From positions 24,151,822 to 24,215,821 of the forward strand of contig CP099842.1 in assembly GCA_030062745.1 (NCBI GenBank): a stretch of 64,000 bases of DNA, in the 5' to 3' direction. The translations under genes were made by a program, and so were the position numbers. This DNA is from Capitulum mitella. Lineage: Eukaryota; Arthropoda; Thecostraca; Pollicipedomorpha; Pollicipedidae. This document shows, piece after piece, positions 1 through 13,801 of the stretch (the stretch's first letter is position 1; each line of letters begins with the position of its first letter). A model generated the notes under the pieces. It saw nothing but the letters and a program-made list of their open reading frames with translations. It was not told where the DNA came from and did not search any database.

Positions 1-299
1 AAAAAAGAAGGCACGAAACAATCTCCGGTTACACAAACACTATTCTGAAACGCAACGGAGCGGCAGTGGAGCTAACTATGGCATCAAAACATCTTCGAAC
101 GAAGACCTGACAGTTGCTGCGAAACGCCCTCTGAGACGTGAAATATAAAAGAACAGGAACCGAGCCCAATTCCCAGCCAGGGACAGCATCAGCTGGAGCA
201 CGTACACTGCATCACGCCCCCTTTGACGGGGTTTAACGCTGTGTCAGCGGCACAAAGGTCGACGCCAGCCCGCCCATTACGGCGGCCTTTGATATCCCA

Positions 300-2000
300 G
301 CCAGCGTCGCAGTCCAGCCGCGAGGAGGCCGCTCGTCAGCGACTGTCACCTCCACAGCGTCGCCGACGATTTCGAGGAAGCCCGCCGAGCTCCCATTGAG
401 ATCCTGAGCAGGCCGGCGACCGCCGCCGCAGTCGGCGCCGCCGGCCCGAGCCTGGCCGTCGGCGTGTGCCCGGATTCCGGCGGGGCCACGTCACGCCTCT
501 TCCGTCCCCAGATAAACAACGGTCGGACGCGGCGCGCGCACGCCGGTCGGCCGACGACGCGGCCGCGGCCGCGGCCGGCCGTCTCCGGCGGCCGCGCGCG
601 CCCCGCGCCGGTCGACCCGAACCACCGGAAGTCGGTCCGATCCCGCCATCAGAGCGCGCAACCTTGGGCGTTTCGGCCGGCTTCACCTTGACTGGACTTT
701 CCACGCAATCAGCGCGCGCCGCAGCGGCGCCACGGGCGGGCGGCGGCGCTCGCCATCTCGTCGCCGCCGACGCCGCGCCACCGCGCCGCCTGGCGGGCGG
801 CGGCCGGCGCGCGCGCGGCCGTCGACCTCGGCGGCGTCCGCCGCCGGACTTCCAGCCGCGTTGGCGTCGCCCGGACCGGCCCAGCCGCGGCCGCGCGTCC
901 GAACTGGGTCGGAAAAACAGGCCCCGCGTGGACGGCTCATAAAAAGCGAGAGGGCCCGAGCCAGGCGTGGCCACGTCCGGGCGGCGCCAGCGCCCGGCTC
1001 AGCCGGCTCGGCCGGCCAGGCCCGGCCTACACACCCTCGGCTCTGATCCGCACCGGTCGTAACTGCCGTCCGCCGAAAGGTCGCACGGGCCAACCGCCGG
1101 TGCGCGCCACCACCGTACAACGCCCGGCGGCCGCCGACCGGCTCCAACAGCTGGTGGAAACGGCTCCCGCGCGGCCGCGCTCGTAACGCGACGCCCATCA
1201 CCGAGGACTTCGCCCCGGGGCACCGTTCCGGCCGACAGCTGCGCGGCCCGGCCGGCCGGGTATCGGTGCCGCGGCCCGTCCGCGAACCCGTCGCCACGCG
1301 CGCCGGAGCGGCCGGTGCCGTGTCGGCGCGGCCGCCGCCCGCCGGGGCGAGCCCCCTAATGAACGGCTCGTGCCGCGGCCGTGGGCGTGCGGCGAAGCGC
1401 TCCAGTCGGCATCGACCGGCGGCGGCGGCCCTCGGCGGCGGCCGCACGCGACCGGCCCAGCTTCACGCCGGCCGGGAGCGAGGCCGGCTCGCTGCCGGCC
1501 GACACCGCGCTCTCCGAGACCGGCAGCCGCTGCCGCTGTCTCAGCGGCGTCAGCCGACCGAACTGGCTCGTCTTGCACCGTGCACACCGGGATCCGAGCC
1601 GGCACGGGCCGCGCGGGAGCCGCCGAACCGGGAGACCGCACGGCACCCTTGTCGCGAGAGCACGAGAACGCGCGGCGGCCGCGTCGCTAGGCCGGGCCGA
1701 GGGCAGGCGTCACGGTTGCCCCGTTCGGAGGACGCCGCCGCGCACCGAGACGCCCGCCGGTCACGGCGCACGCAACGGGAAGGCCGGGCCTTCGCCGCGC
1801 CCGGCTGCCCCCGTCGGCGTGCAAGGCTCTGATTTCGGTCAGTGCGGCCTGCTGTGTGAATAATCCACTGCCGTGAGTCACGGACGACCGCGGGACCGCC
1901 TTGGCGCACCGGGGGCCGGGCAACGCCGCGCCCCGCGCTGCCGTTCGGCGAAACGCGGAACGTACGGGTCCGGACAGCCGAATCAATTCAAACGGTCACG
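300..2000. promoter_or_regulatory. CpG island 1 (non-coding)
   Basis: Extremely GC- and CpG-rich stretch dominated by GGCCG/CCGGC words. All six frames are open by composition only: the translations are Arg/Pro/Ala/Gly-rich and match no family I know. A TATA-like CATAAAAAG lies near 940. It could be a promoter or developmental regulatory island, but which gene it serves is not visible. Confidence 0.55.
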
Positions 2001-2339
2001 ACCGGCACATAGCGCTGGTACAACGAAGACCGCTGTAATCACCTGCTCTTCTTCGGAGCTGGCAGCGACGACTTTAAGGCAGTGGTGGGGTGGGGGGGGG
2101 GAGCAACGATTACGTTCCGTTCACAGTCAGGGTCATGACTGTGTACAAGGCCAGAGTGATTACAGGCACAGTGTCTACGATACGTGAACACCACCCTCAA
2201 AATGGTTTCTCTCACGGCAAGCAGAAAATAATCAACCACAACAACTTTACGACTTTTCCGTGTCAAGGCGATCAGGTAGATTCCGGTTTGAGGCAAAACC
2301 GTACGAAAAAATAACAGCCCAGCCACTTACATTTCGTTC

Positions 2340-4000
2340 CATGCGGTTCTTCGCGCTTGGCTGCGAAGCCCACATCGCCGACAGGCCGGCTGCAGCCGCT
2401 TGACGCAGCCCAACCAGGTCCAGGGCACGACCTCCCCAACCCGGCCAGTGGGTGCTGACCCGAAGCCGACGCGTGCCGCCGGCCGCTCGGGGTCACGCGG
2501 GCCGACCTTTGGCGGCCGGGGTGCGCTCCGCTGACCTCTGGCCGGCTCAGCCCCTAATGAAGCCCCGACCAGGCTATCGTCGGCAGTAATCACCCGGCCA
2601 CGAGCGGGGAAGAGCCCGGCCGGCAGCCCGGGGTCCATTACCCCCGACCAGACGCGGCTCTCCAGCCCCCGCGCGCGGCTGCAGTCTCGACTACCGGAGG
2701 AACGCCAGGAATTACTCAGCCCGGCCGTTTTCCTGTCGTAAAGCCGACAAAGGATCACAACAAAGGCCGGCATGACTGAAAACGCCTTTCCGCACGGCAA
2801 CTGAAGTGACAAAGCGGCATTTGCCCCCGGCAGCGCCCGGCCGGCGGTGGCCTCGGTGCTGCGCCAGTGCCGCGGGCCCGCCCCCCCCCCTCGAAACCTC
2901 ACGAGACACGCCGGAGACAAATCCGGCGTGCACTGGCGGTGCCTCCGCCGCGGTCGGATCGATGGCCCGCGAGCTGACCTGTTGCCGGTCGCCGCGCCGC
3001 GCACGAGAGCGGCCACTCCACGCCGGCGCCGATGTGGGCCTCGCGCCGCGCCCCGGAACGGCCGAAAGCGGCCGGCTCGCGGTCGCGGAAACAAACGCGG
3101 TCGTCGGCGCGGCTGGCGTCGCCCGGTGTCAGTGACCTCTTTAGGCCAGCTGGCGGCGGGCGGCGGGCGGCGCGAGATCACGCGCGTACACACGGCCGCT
3201 GACGTCAGCGGTGCGGGCCGCGGAGTGCGCGGCGCCCGCGGCTGCAGCCGGGGAGTCGGCCGACGCGCGAGGGGCGTGCCGCTGGCCGGTCGGCGCTGTT
3301 TGCAGGGGAACCGACCCGGCGGCGCTGCCATTAGCGGGCGGCGGCAGTCGGCGGACGCCGGCCGGCGGCGCGGATGTGTGTCGACCGGGCCGGCGCCGCC
3401 GTCCTGCCGACCGGCGCCGGGTCAGGGGTCGGCCGGACCCGCCCGCGCCGAACCGGGTCACCGCCGGCCGGCCGGTCGCAGCGGCTCGGCCGGGCCGGCT
3501 GCATCGCCCCGCGTTCCGGCTGGCGCTCAGGGCTAAAAGGTCGGCGTCTGCGCTCCGCGGTCTCCAGCCGACCGTCCACGGCGCCGCGGTCCGGCCGACG
3601 GTCGAGCGCCGGCCGCCGCCGACCGTGCCCGGGCCTGGCCGACTTTCCCGGCGCTAACTTTAGCGGCGGCCGGCGCCGTCGACGCTCTGCCGGCGGCGGC
3701 GGCGGAGGCGGCGGCCCACCCTCGGCACGGGCCGGCGCGGCAGGGGGCCGAACCCTGGCCCACGGGCCTTCCGCGGCGCCCGCTCACCAGCGCTGCGCCA
3801 AATCGCGCGCCGGCCGGCGCCGGCACGCGACCGACAAGTGTTACAGATGAATGGAGGCGCAGCATGTGTCGTCCCGAAGTTCGCCCCGGCCTGGTCCGCG
3901 GTCGACAGAGGCGACGACAGTCGGCTTCGGAAGCGGCCGCGGAACCGCCCCGCACGTGTCGCGCGTCATGCAAACTCGTCGCCGGTAAGTCGCCGAGTCT
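2340..4000. promoter_or_regulatory. CpG island 2 (non-coding)
   Basis: Second GC/CpG-dense block, again without a credible protein. It contains a perfect palindrome with a CRE (3196-3211). At its right edge are two octamer-like words, ATGCAAAC near 3968 and ATGCAAAT near 4003. The sharp return to ordinary composition on both sides makes it a discrete island. Confidence 0.55.
3196..3211. promoter_or_regulatory. Palindromic CRE site
   Basis: CCGCTGACGTCAGCGG is a perfect 16-bp palindrome centred on the full CRE TGACGTCA. It is a candidate CREB/ATF-type bZIP site inside CpG island 2. Confidence 0.5.
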
Positions 4001-4009
4001 GCAATGCAA

Positions 4010-7000
4010 ATGAGCCCGGCCATCCGGTTAGGAGTCGGACACCCCGGCGAGCCGGTCGCCGCCACGAGGCCGCCCTATCACGGGGACGATCCGAATGAAG
4101 ACCTTGGCCGCGCCAATGTCATGACGGAGCGGTAGCGTTACAAACCCGCGCACCGCTCGCTATCTTCTTCGTTGTTTGCACTGCGCTTCTGAGCTCGTGA
4201 GAGCCGGACGTCGGGGAACCGGCAACTAAGGTTATGTCGCGCCCCCTCGAGTAAGCCTGTTTTGGTCCAGGTGCAATGGCATGCATTACCACGTCATGTT
4301 TTGACACCTCAAAAAATCAAATCAAGGTGGCTTGGGTAAATGATGTCAGTGCTGAGGCCCTTTACGATACAATCACTGCTTCAAACGCATGACTACCACG
4401 ACGTAGTCATGCATTTATCACTCGGGGATGGAAACTGCGTTTCTGATGTCTGAACATCATTGGGGGGGGGGATGGGAACTGCGTTTCTGGTGTCCCAGCC
4501 AAAATATTGCAGACCATTGCATACAACGTACTAATGTCGAAGGGAACGACTAGGAGACATTTCGGCCACATAAAAAAAATCGCAATTTTGCAAGATGATT
4601 AATGCGTATTGTGTGAAGTACGTACAAGTGAAGGGTTCCACTTATGCTTAAGTATCTCTCTATTTTAGACCGAAAAAAATATTTTGTAGAGGGATGATAA
4701 ACAATGAGTTACGGGGAGAACACTGTTTCCAGTCCATGTACATTCTCTTGTAGAACAAATTTCTCAGTGTGATCGAATACCAAAATCCAGAAAACAGTCA
4801 TTCCAACACTGAACCTGGCAGCTACGCAATGGCACCGCCAAGGATCTATAAGTACAATACTAATCAACTCCGGCTCGACTAAGCGGACACTGCACCAGGA
4901 ACGATCCCCGCAGCACAGGTGCTTATCTGATTATCTAAGCCGCCTTATCTGCCTATGTGTCGAAACACCTAAACCCTGTTTCATAGTAAGTTATGCCACT
5001 AGGAGAACCTTTCGAAAGATGCACTCCGTTCTGTATAGGTTTTCTTTTACCTTCCCTGAACAAAGAATGTGACTGTGGACGCATTTTTGGGAATCGCGTT
5101 TCAAGATACTCAACGGACTGATTTCTAAATCGGCTTGTTGGAAGGCCCATCCACGGAACGACGTGAAACCTATCGGACAAAGCGAGACACATTTCTGGTA
5201 CGGGACAGCACCAAAGCACACGTCACTGCACGGTGTACGGCAGCTGAAAGACGACACTCCCACCCCCACCCCCAAGACTGCGGAAAACGACGGCGCAGCG
5301 TCCGTCTGCCGACGAACAACTGGCAACCGCAGGGTGGCTGCCACCTCTAACGGTTCCTCGCCGTCCGCGGCGGCCGGCTGCCGGTCGTCCGACCGAACAC
5401 AGACGGACAGGGCCGACCGCTCCCGGGCGCCGTCCAGTCTGCACCGGACCGGACCAGACCGGACAGGCCGTGTACGCCGATCGTTGAACCGGATACACAG
5501 ACAGACGCAGGAAGAACCGGAAGGCAGGAGGAAGCCAGCAGAAACAGGGGGTCGACAACAGTGACCATCTACTGGACGAAAGGTGTCTGGCTGCATCGGG
5601 AGCAGAGAAAGGTCGGGAGAAGAGTGAAGCAATGAGCCAGACACCACAGCAACTCCTGAAGGAGTCGGCGGAAGTTGACGGCACCGATGTTACGTCAAAC
5701 AGACAAAAACACTCCTTCAAAACTTGCGAAACTGTTTTACATGAGAATGAAATAGCAAAAGAACAGAATAATTAACGGAAAGGACGTACAGCAAATGGCT
5801 TATATTTACGTCTCCAGTTTTCCCACATTAAACCATAACAGTTTTCTCAGGAACAAGTAACTGAATAACATATAATGCATGCCGCACTAAAAGGAAAATG
5901 GCGTAATAACTTCTTAGATCGTTCACGATACTCTGATCTGCGTCTGTCGCAGCCAGTCTTTTCTTTGGCTTCTAAGGCTGTTCTTGAACAGGCAAGTTTG
6001 TCACGTGCTACAATTTGAATGGACAAAGTTTTGCAAAGCCCGCCAACTGACTGAAATGTCTCGTACCGACCGTTGCGACATGGGTTGCTAATTCCATTTC
6101 CGGAATCCACCTCACGGGGTTGAAAGCATGGCATTTTCCTTTCACCTTTTACAAAGCATCTACACAGGACATGTAGCAGTTCACTTTGGAGAACAATTCA
6201 CTTTCAGTTCGGAGATCTCTACACGACCGCCACGACGGGGCTGAACGCATGGCGTTTTCGTTTCAGCTACAAAAAAAAAACACAAAAACACATGCAGTAC
6301 TTCACCTCGTTGGGAGAAATCCCCAAATGACCAACAGCTGACATCAGAACGAGGCCAGCCAAGTAAAAACGTCGCATCCACCACATGTCTCAAGACCAAA
6401 CACTCGTAACAAGTAATTTCGGAGGCGTCCAGCTGCCCCACAGCCCCAGACTAGTGTCGAAACGCGATCCGAACTCCGGCCGACCCGCTAAAGTAACGGC
6501 CGTCCGGGTCACTTGGCGATCCCATCGCCCGACTTCTCACGGAACGCAGCACAAATTCCACCGCGCGGTTCGACTTAATCGACCGGAAGAATTGTTTCCG
6601 ATCGCATCTCTTCCGCTTTCACAACGCCGAGAAGCGAGGAATATTCCCTCGCCCCGCGATGGCAAACCGACTCAAACACCCTTTGACCATCCACACGACA
6701 CATCCATATCAGTCTGCTGGCTTACAACACAATAACAAGACTATTATCTGTGAAGAGTACTGCACACTCAAAAGCGGAATTATCTTTTCCTATCACAGCT
6801 TTCACAATGCGGTTCAGTCGAAACCAATTTTGCAGTTGGCTGGAGCTGGTTTCACGAACTCATCGGAGGCTTCTCATTTGCCTCTTCACTAGTCTCTTAA
6901 CATCTTCGACCCCTATTTCCGATAAAAAAAACCCATTCTATTCCAGTTCGATGCTGTGGAAAAACATTACTGGTATAAAACCTGGGTGAGTGTTTTACGT

Positions 7001-7140
7001 ATCACCGTAATGAGCCCGAAAACATCACGCACTTTTCCGTGCGACAGAGCCTGATTCTGAACCATTCAAGTTCAGGGAAAACGCCACCTTCGGTCAATGT
7101 CAGCTCTCTACCTCCTACCGAGAACCCCGCTATCTCGGCA
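4010..7140. other. No gene seen
   Basis: Mixed-composition DNA between islands. A mildly GC-rich patch sits at about 5270-5560. Short open frames occur on both strands, none with a recognisable domain, signal peptide or splice context. Confidence 0.5.
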
Positions 7141-7149
7141 CCTAATCAC

Positions 7150-8254
7150 CGCCTCTGAAGGCAATGTTTGGTGGCCGTTACCGTGGCAACTGCCGCCGCC
7201 CCTGGATCGGTGAAGGTTAGATGCAACGGCCGAGATTAACAACGATGCCGTGCCTCGGTTCCGAAGAAAACACAGCTGCCCTTCGCCGCGGCTGCAAGCA
7301 ACGCACTTGGTGGAAGATGAACAGGCCCGGCGGCGGCGCGGCCTCGTATCACGGTTCCGCGCCTCCGTCGGCGGCAGTTCATCACGTCGGAGCTCGCGGC
7401 CGGGCCGGCGCCGTCCCTCCGTCCGCCGGCGGCAGCGACCGGACAAAAACCGGCCGGGGCGCCGCTGCCGGGCCGGCCGGCGCCGGCTCACGCACAGACG
7501 CCCCGGGGCGGCACGCAGCGGCGGCGCGACATCGATCGGCGGCCGAGCGGCGGCGCGGCGGCGGCGCCCCAGCTGTGGCCCGGCGCCGCGATCGAACCGA
7601 ATCCAGGCCAGTCGTCGACCCCCGGCCGGCGCGCGCGCGCCGCCCGGCCGCTCACGCACCGGCTGACAAAGCGCGCCGGCGGCCGGCCGCCCAAAGTCAA
7701 TACGCCGCGCCGGGTTCGGAGACGCGGTCCGGTCGGAGGAGGCCGCGGCGGCGACGCCGCTGGCCCGGGCGCGGAAGACGACGCCGGGTGGCGCCGAGGA
7801 GCGCCTGCAACCGGCGCCGCCCGCAGCCGGAAGCGGCACCAATGCGAGACGCAAATACGGCTCCGAAAAACACCAAGTGGGCCAAGGTCCTGAGAGTCGC
7901 TCGGTCGGCCGCGTGAGATCTCCGCTGGCGTGCAGCCCGAGCCGGACGGGTATTCCGGAGGCTGCGCTGCGGCGCCACGCTCCGCCCGCACACGGAACAA
8001 AGGCTGCTCGGCGCGCACGCAGCTTATGTTTGGCGGTGCCGCCGCGCGCCCTCCAGCCCGGGCCGCCCGGTCATGGCCGGCGGACCCGGCGGCTATCCCG
8101 GCAGCCGCCGCCGGTCCGGCCGTGGGAGCGCAGTGGCTCATCGGCAACGAGACCGCGCCGCCCGAATGTGGGTTAGCGCTAATCGCCGCCGGCGCGTTAG
8201 CGGCGCCAATAGCGCGCGGCGCCGGACCGCCGGCACGACCGCGCGGCGCCCGCT

Positions 8255-8293
<39 letters not shown>

Positions 8294-8900
8294 CGCGCAG
8301 CCGCGCCCGCACAGTTCAGTTTCACACCGGCTGCCGCGCGGAATCACGACGCCCGCCGGCGGCGCGTGTTTGTCCGCCGCAGACGGCGCCGCGCCGCGGC
8401 CGCGGAGCGCGCACGCGGTGATCAACAGGAGCGGCTCGGCACGCGCGGCCGGCCGCCGCTCGATCGGGCCGGCCGGTGACGTCAGCGCCGGCCGCGCTGC
8501 CAGCGGCCGCTAATAGACGGCGCGCGGCGGCGGCGGCCGGCGCTGCACGCAGCCAGTCACGGCAGCTGACGGCCGCGGCGGCCGAGCTCCGCGCATCTGC
8601 CGCCGGTGCAACCCGCTAACGGGCGGCGCCGCCCGGCGCGTCGACAACCCTTCACGCCGCGGCAGATGACGGCGCGATGGCGGGTCCCGTTGGCCGCGCC
8701 CGCCGCCAGCGCGCCCTGTGACGGTGCAGTTCGGCCGGCGTCGGGCCGGCGGCCGCGCCGGCGACGGCGGCGTCCCGGCCGCCGCCGGTGGCGACGGCTG
8801 GAGCGGAATGGACGCGCTCATTACTTTGGTCGCGCTTGGCTGGGCATCCCGGATACCCGCCGCCGTCTAAATGTAGATCAGACACAGACGCTGGATGTCG
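7150..8900. promoter_or_regulatory. CpG island 3 (non-coding)
   Basis: GC/CpG-dense block with GCTAAT/GTTAGC words near 8165-8200, an 11-copy CGG run (8255-8287) and another TGACGTCA near 8477. No credible protein in any frame. Confidence 0.55.
8255..8287. repeat. (CGG)11 microsatellite
   Basis: Eleven uninterrupted CGG triplets, followed by TGG and another CGG, inside CpG island 3. The poly-Gly, poly-Ala and poly-Arg frames over it are compositional. Confidence 0.9.
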
Positions 8901-9169
8901 GCGCTTGTTCCGCGCCGGCCCGACTGGAGTAACCCGAGGAACAGGAGGGACCGAGCATATCCATTAGCTCACGCAAGCGGAACACGACATGTCCTCCTAA
9001 AAGATTCTGTCGACCCCCATCCGTCCGGAGTGGAAACTCTGGCGGTTTTCTGCCCGCAGGCGACAGGTTCACTTACCCGTGCCGCTGCAAACGCAAGTCA
9101 GACCCAATGGACGCGAACCGCAAAGCATGACGTGTCACAGGCCGTCCGTGACGGTGCCGACTGATTCAC

Positions 9170-9700
9170 GGGGCCTCCACGCCAGCGTCATCCTTGGCCA
9201 ATGAATGGGTAACCTCGCCTCAATCTTAACGCAATCGGCGCTGGCACCAAATCTGGCTCTGTCCCACCGCGGGAGCCGTGCCAAATTCCACTCCGCTGCT
9301 CGACACGTCTGCAGCGCCGAAACCCACAACACACCTCATCACTTGCCGGGCCCTCTGCGCTCCGACAGCGCGCGCTCTCCCGGCGCCGGCCCGTGACACC
9401 GGCCACACGACAGCTGACCTGAGGCCGCGGGCGGCGGCCAGCCGCGCCCGCCGCCCGGGACCGGCGGTGGCGCCGTGTAATTGCCGCCCCAGTCGGAGCT
9501 GGGCGGGCCGAGCGCGGCCGGCAGCGTCACAGATGGCCGGCCCGGCCGTCCGCCGGCCGCCCGGTGAACGGCCGCCGGGACGGACGCCGGCGCCGGCCGC
9601 GGCCCCGCTCCCGGCCGCGCTCGGCCCGCGGCGGCTCGTGACGGTCCCGTGTCGCGGCGACCGGCGGCCGGCGGCCGGCCGACGTGCAGGCACATGAGTC
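9170..9700. promoter_or_regulatory. CpG island 4 (non-coding)
   Basis: Short GC/CpG-dense block ending abruptly at an AT-richer TACTTAAATG word near 9708. No supported gene. Confidence 0.45.
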
Positions 9701-10099
9701 AAAGTACTTAAATGCGGACGAGCCCACATACGGAGCGAGGGATAATGGCGGGAGAGATCAGACCTGTATCACGATGCAGGTCAAATGCAGAACCTGTATT
9801 GATGCTTACAAGCTGCGGTGGAAAGACCCAAAGTAAGAGGAAACAGCGCAAACAGAAGCTAGGGAACTTAGGAGATTATCATGCGACCACAAAAAACGCG
9901 AGTAATACGGTCGCTACGATTGTATATTTCCCAGCCACATTTGATGTCAAGTGCCAGGTGCTTGCGCTACACGCAGTGCCGGCGCTGATATAATTTTTTA
10001 ACCCAAAAAAATGTGTTTACCGTCCAAGCAGCGTGTAATACCACTCGAGATGAGTCCCATGACGAGGCACGGTCCTAAATACATCCGATGTGTTCCGTT

Positions 10100-11440
10100 T
10101 TAGGTGGAACTTAGCCAACATAACGGACATCCCCGGAACATTTCGAAAAGAGGCTCCGCCAGAGAGCTCTTCGTCCAATTCCCCCGCTCCGCGAAACAAA
10201 GGAGACGCCGGCTGCCCGTGCCGAGCACGCAGCGACGGCAGCCTGCAGCCTGCAACACGCCGGAGCCGCGGCGACCTTCGGGCAACACACGACAACCCGC
10301 TCCGCCGGGGGTGACAAAAAGCTCGGCCTGCCGCCGCCGCCCGGCCCACGGTCGCGGCACGAGCGCCGGGCTCGCCGTGAGTCGGGCCGTGCCCGGCGGC
10401 GGCCACCGGACCGACTCGGACCGCCCCCGGCCGGCGTGCACGTCACTTGGCAGCGGCGCCGCGCTGGCAGCGGCCGCCGCTGGCGTCAGGTCAACAATCG
10501 CCGGCAACAGTTTGGCGGGCGGCGGCCGGCCGGCCGGAAATCGGGGCGAACGCGGCGCGCGGCGCCAAACGGCCGCGCCGGCCCCGCATTGTCCACGTGA
10601 CTTATCCGCGCATCAGCTGCAGGCCTGCACGCTGGCGGCGGCCGGCCGGCGCTGCGCGGCCGCCGTCACGGGCGCCGTTGCTAGGAGACACTGGCCGGGC
10701 CGGGCGCCGGGCGGCGCGGGAACGCGGGCCGGCCCGTCCGCGACAGCGGTGCACCAATATCGATGCCGGCCGCCCACGGTCGACGGTATCGAACGCGCCC
10801 GCTCGCCGGCCATCTGTGGCGGAGGCCGCCCCGAGAGGGTTGCCGGGCAACGGTGCTGACAACACGGCGTCACGCGCCCGGGGAGGAGCCGAAATCCGGG
10901 TCGCATCTCGGCCGGCCACGCGCGCGCCTGGAGGCCGTAGATTGTCGGCCGTATTGATTCCGGCGAAAGAGCATCGACGGAAACGGCCGCCGGCCGGGCA
11001 TTGAGCGGCGGCGACTCGCCGCGCCGAGTCGGCGACAATCGATACCCAAATCAGGGGCAGCGGGGACGCACCAGCGCGGCGGAGCCGGTCCCCTCTGCTG
11101 GCCGGGCCGGGGCCGGGCCGGGCCGGCGCCGGGCCGCCGGCTGCTGCGGCCGGCGCCGGCCGCCGTCCGAGCCGTGTCGTCGCGATTGGCCACGCCGGCC
11201 GGCGGCGGCCGCCACACATCCGGCGGCGCGGTCATCTCGCGGAGAGCGGCGGCCGGCCGTTGACCGGCCGCCGGAGCGGGCCGCTTGGCGACGGCGGCGT
11301 CCCGGCCGGGCCACGCCCCGGGCCGCGCCGGTCGGCCGCCAGCCGCCCGTCGGCCCGACCCCGCCGCCAGGACGGGCCCGAAGGACCACAGGCCACTGCA
11401 CAGATCTGATGGACGGTGGCATTGGATGCAGAACGCAGAT
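10100..11440. promoter_or_regulatory. CpG island 5 (non-coding)
   Basis: GC/CpG-dense block, especially GGCCGG-rich at 11100-11350. The open frames are Arg/Pro/Ala-rich with no domain. It is the island nearest the DYRK exon and would lie inside the DYRK intron if the gene continues leftward. Confidence 0.55.
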
Positions 11441-11444
11441 GACG

Positions 11445-12450
11445 CAAGTGTGAATCTAAAAAATGCATAGGTTTAAATTAAGCTGCACGACAGGAATGGT
11501 CCCTATGACACGCAAATACTGTCACGCAAAACTGACAGTTTTGGAGGACGGGCTTTTGCCAGCCAAAATTTTACTGTTTTTAAACTGGCTTACGTCTGCC
11601 TTTCCACTTCTGAAAAAAGAAAAAAATCAATGATCTTTCTACCGTTTAAAAACGACATCCTGCTGGCACCAAGCTGAAAAAACTAAGTCTTTCTAACGAA
11701 CCGTACTACACAATCCGTCTTTTGCACACTTGTTGGCAGACAGTTGCACGCTATTCCCAGCTTCACAGACTGGAAGGAAAGGAACGAAGCAAAGCCCTGC
11801 CGTGCCGCAAATGATATACGGTATCTATCCTGGCTGCTACTAAACCCGGGAAGCCCCATCATCACCGCCATCTCGTTTGACGCAGTATCTAGTCCACAAT
11901 CCGGCAACCACATATGCCGAAGTCTTCGTGTTTGGGATGCTAGCTACAGATTTCAGCTGCCCCAAGTACCAATGACCTTTCAATGACCATTTACGTTCTG
12001 AAGGCAAGGAAATGGTTTGCTAATGTACTGAAGCAAGCAACCAAATGGTATATGCTAACGGTGCTTAATCCAATAACTTTTAGCACGCACATACACTTGA
12101 CCACCGTGCAAATAAACATAGAGTTCCACTGGAGTTCCTGCTGGACGGACGGTTTAGAGAACTACGAGAACAAAGCATGATTCACTGTGACCCCTGATGA
12201 TGACTACAAAACCATCAGATTTAACGAACACTACTCAGCACCACGTGACAGTCGAGGACAGCCGCGCCATACGTTGGTGTTTCCCAACGACACATTCCGC
12301 CAGGAGAGACCACTTTGCAGCCGCCCTCCCCCTCCACTACCACCATAACAAAGTGACGCGGACCGACCTTTGCCCTATTCAAAACCAACCCACAAACCTA
12401 TGCAATCGGACGTGTAAATTCAATGACCTCCTCCTTCTTAGGAGTTGATC
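11445..12450. other. No gene seen
   Basis: Ordinary-composition DNA with scattered CpG between island 5 and the CpG-depleted domain. No exon of the kinase (DFG motif, activation loop, C-lobe) is recognisable here on the minus strand. Confidence 0.45.
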
Positions 12451-13801
12451 CACGTCTCCAAAACAGTGCTACTAAAATGACAGAAAAAACATCCAGATAC
12501 TGGAATGTTCTTCTGTTGCTGCTACTCGCTTCTACTGTTATCATGGTGAGGCTAAAACCAGCTGGAAAAAGATAACAAACTTAGTCATGACCTCCCCCCC
12601 AAAAAGAGGCCACTGGCTCATGCCTGAACCATCCTTTTCATTACCAGTGGAATATCCCAGGAACAATACAATGGAATGAGATATTGCATGGAATTCTACT
12701 GGAAGATATGAGGCACACAGTCCAACTTTTGCAGCAAAATGGACTGTGTCTGGGAGCACAGAAAAAATCGATTACAATATTTTGGGCACCCACATTATTA
12801 CCCATTTTTGTAATCAAAGGGCACATTTTATCTGTTACTGTCAGGGACACAGAGATCCAATGACTGGATTCAGGCAATTGCTTGTCAACTGCAATCATTC
12901 CCAGACTACTTGTAAAACTATACTGCAGTCGGTGTGACAACATAATTGTTAACAAGGACAAACACCCGGGATGTGCCCTGTGAGATGCAATGCATGCACC
13001 TAATGTATGGTTGCTTGTAACAATGCTATGCAACACCCACATATTTTCACAGCCAAATTAGCCAAGTGACTTGGTCCAATGTATCTTCAGTGATAACAAC
13101 ATTACATGTCCATGTTTAGACAAGCATGTGTATAACCTGACCTATCATGAGTATCACACTCAAGACATCATGACAAGCCAAGCTTTTGGAGAGACTCTGT
13201 ACTAGATTGCCATCCTGTCATCCTGTGATGCACTCCCAGAAACTGCCACAACAACAGACTGGCCCTTACAGTATTGGAATATAGCTGACCATTCTAGTTA
13301 ATGAGTCTAATGTCCATCAAATAAGGGATTCCTTGTCCAGCTATCATTTACTGTCCACAGAGAGAGCAAAAGTGAGATCACAAGTCCATTGTTTGATGCA
13401 TGTTAACATACACATTTCTCAGAACATAACCTTGATACAGTCCCACGTCAAACATCAAATCAAATGTCCAAAGAAAATAAATGCCTGAACATCCTTAGAA
13501 AATGAATTTGTATAATAAACTAAATACAGATGTCAAACAAATATGTAGTCATGCATGCATTACTCCTTTGTACATAAGACCTACATATATCTAATATACA
13601 TACATAAACACATATATATCCCATTTAAAAAGAAAAAAAACAAGAGACCTTACACATGGAAGTGTCATGATGATCAGGTTCAAATAGCTTAAGTCAAGTA
13701 TGTTTCTTTCATTTAAGGGAATAGTTTGAAAGACACCAATTAACTATGACCTAGCCTGGTAAACCAAAACAAAAACAAAGGGATGGCATGTGATGACTCA
13801 C

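Noticed and set aside
336-11453. Many 100-330-residue Arg/Pro/Ala/Gly-rich frames
   Set aside because: Very high GC removes stop codons in all frames. No domain, homologue or consistent splice model could be seen.
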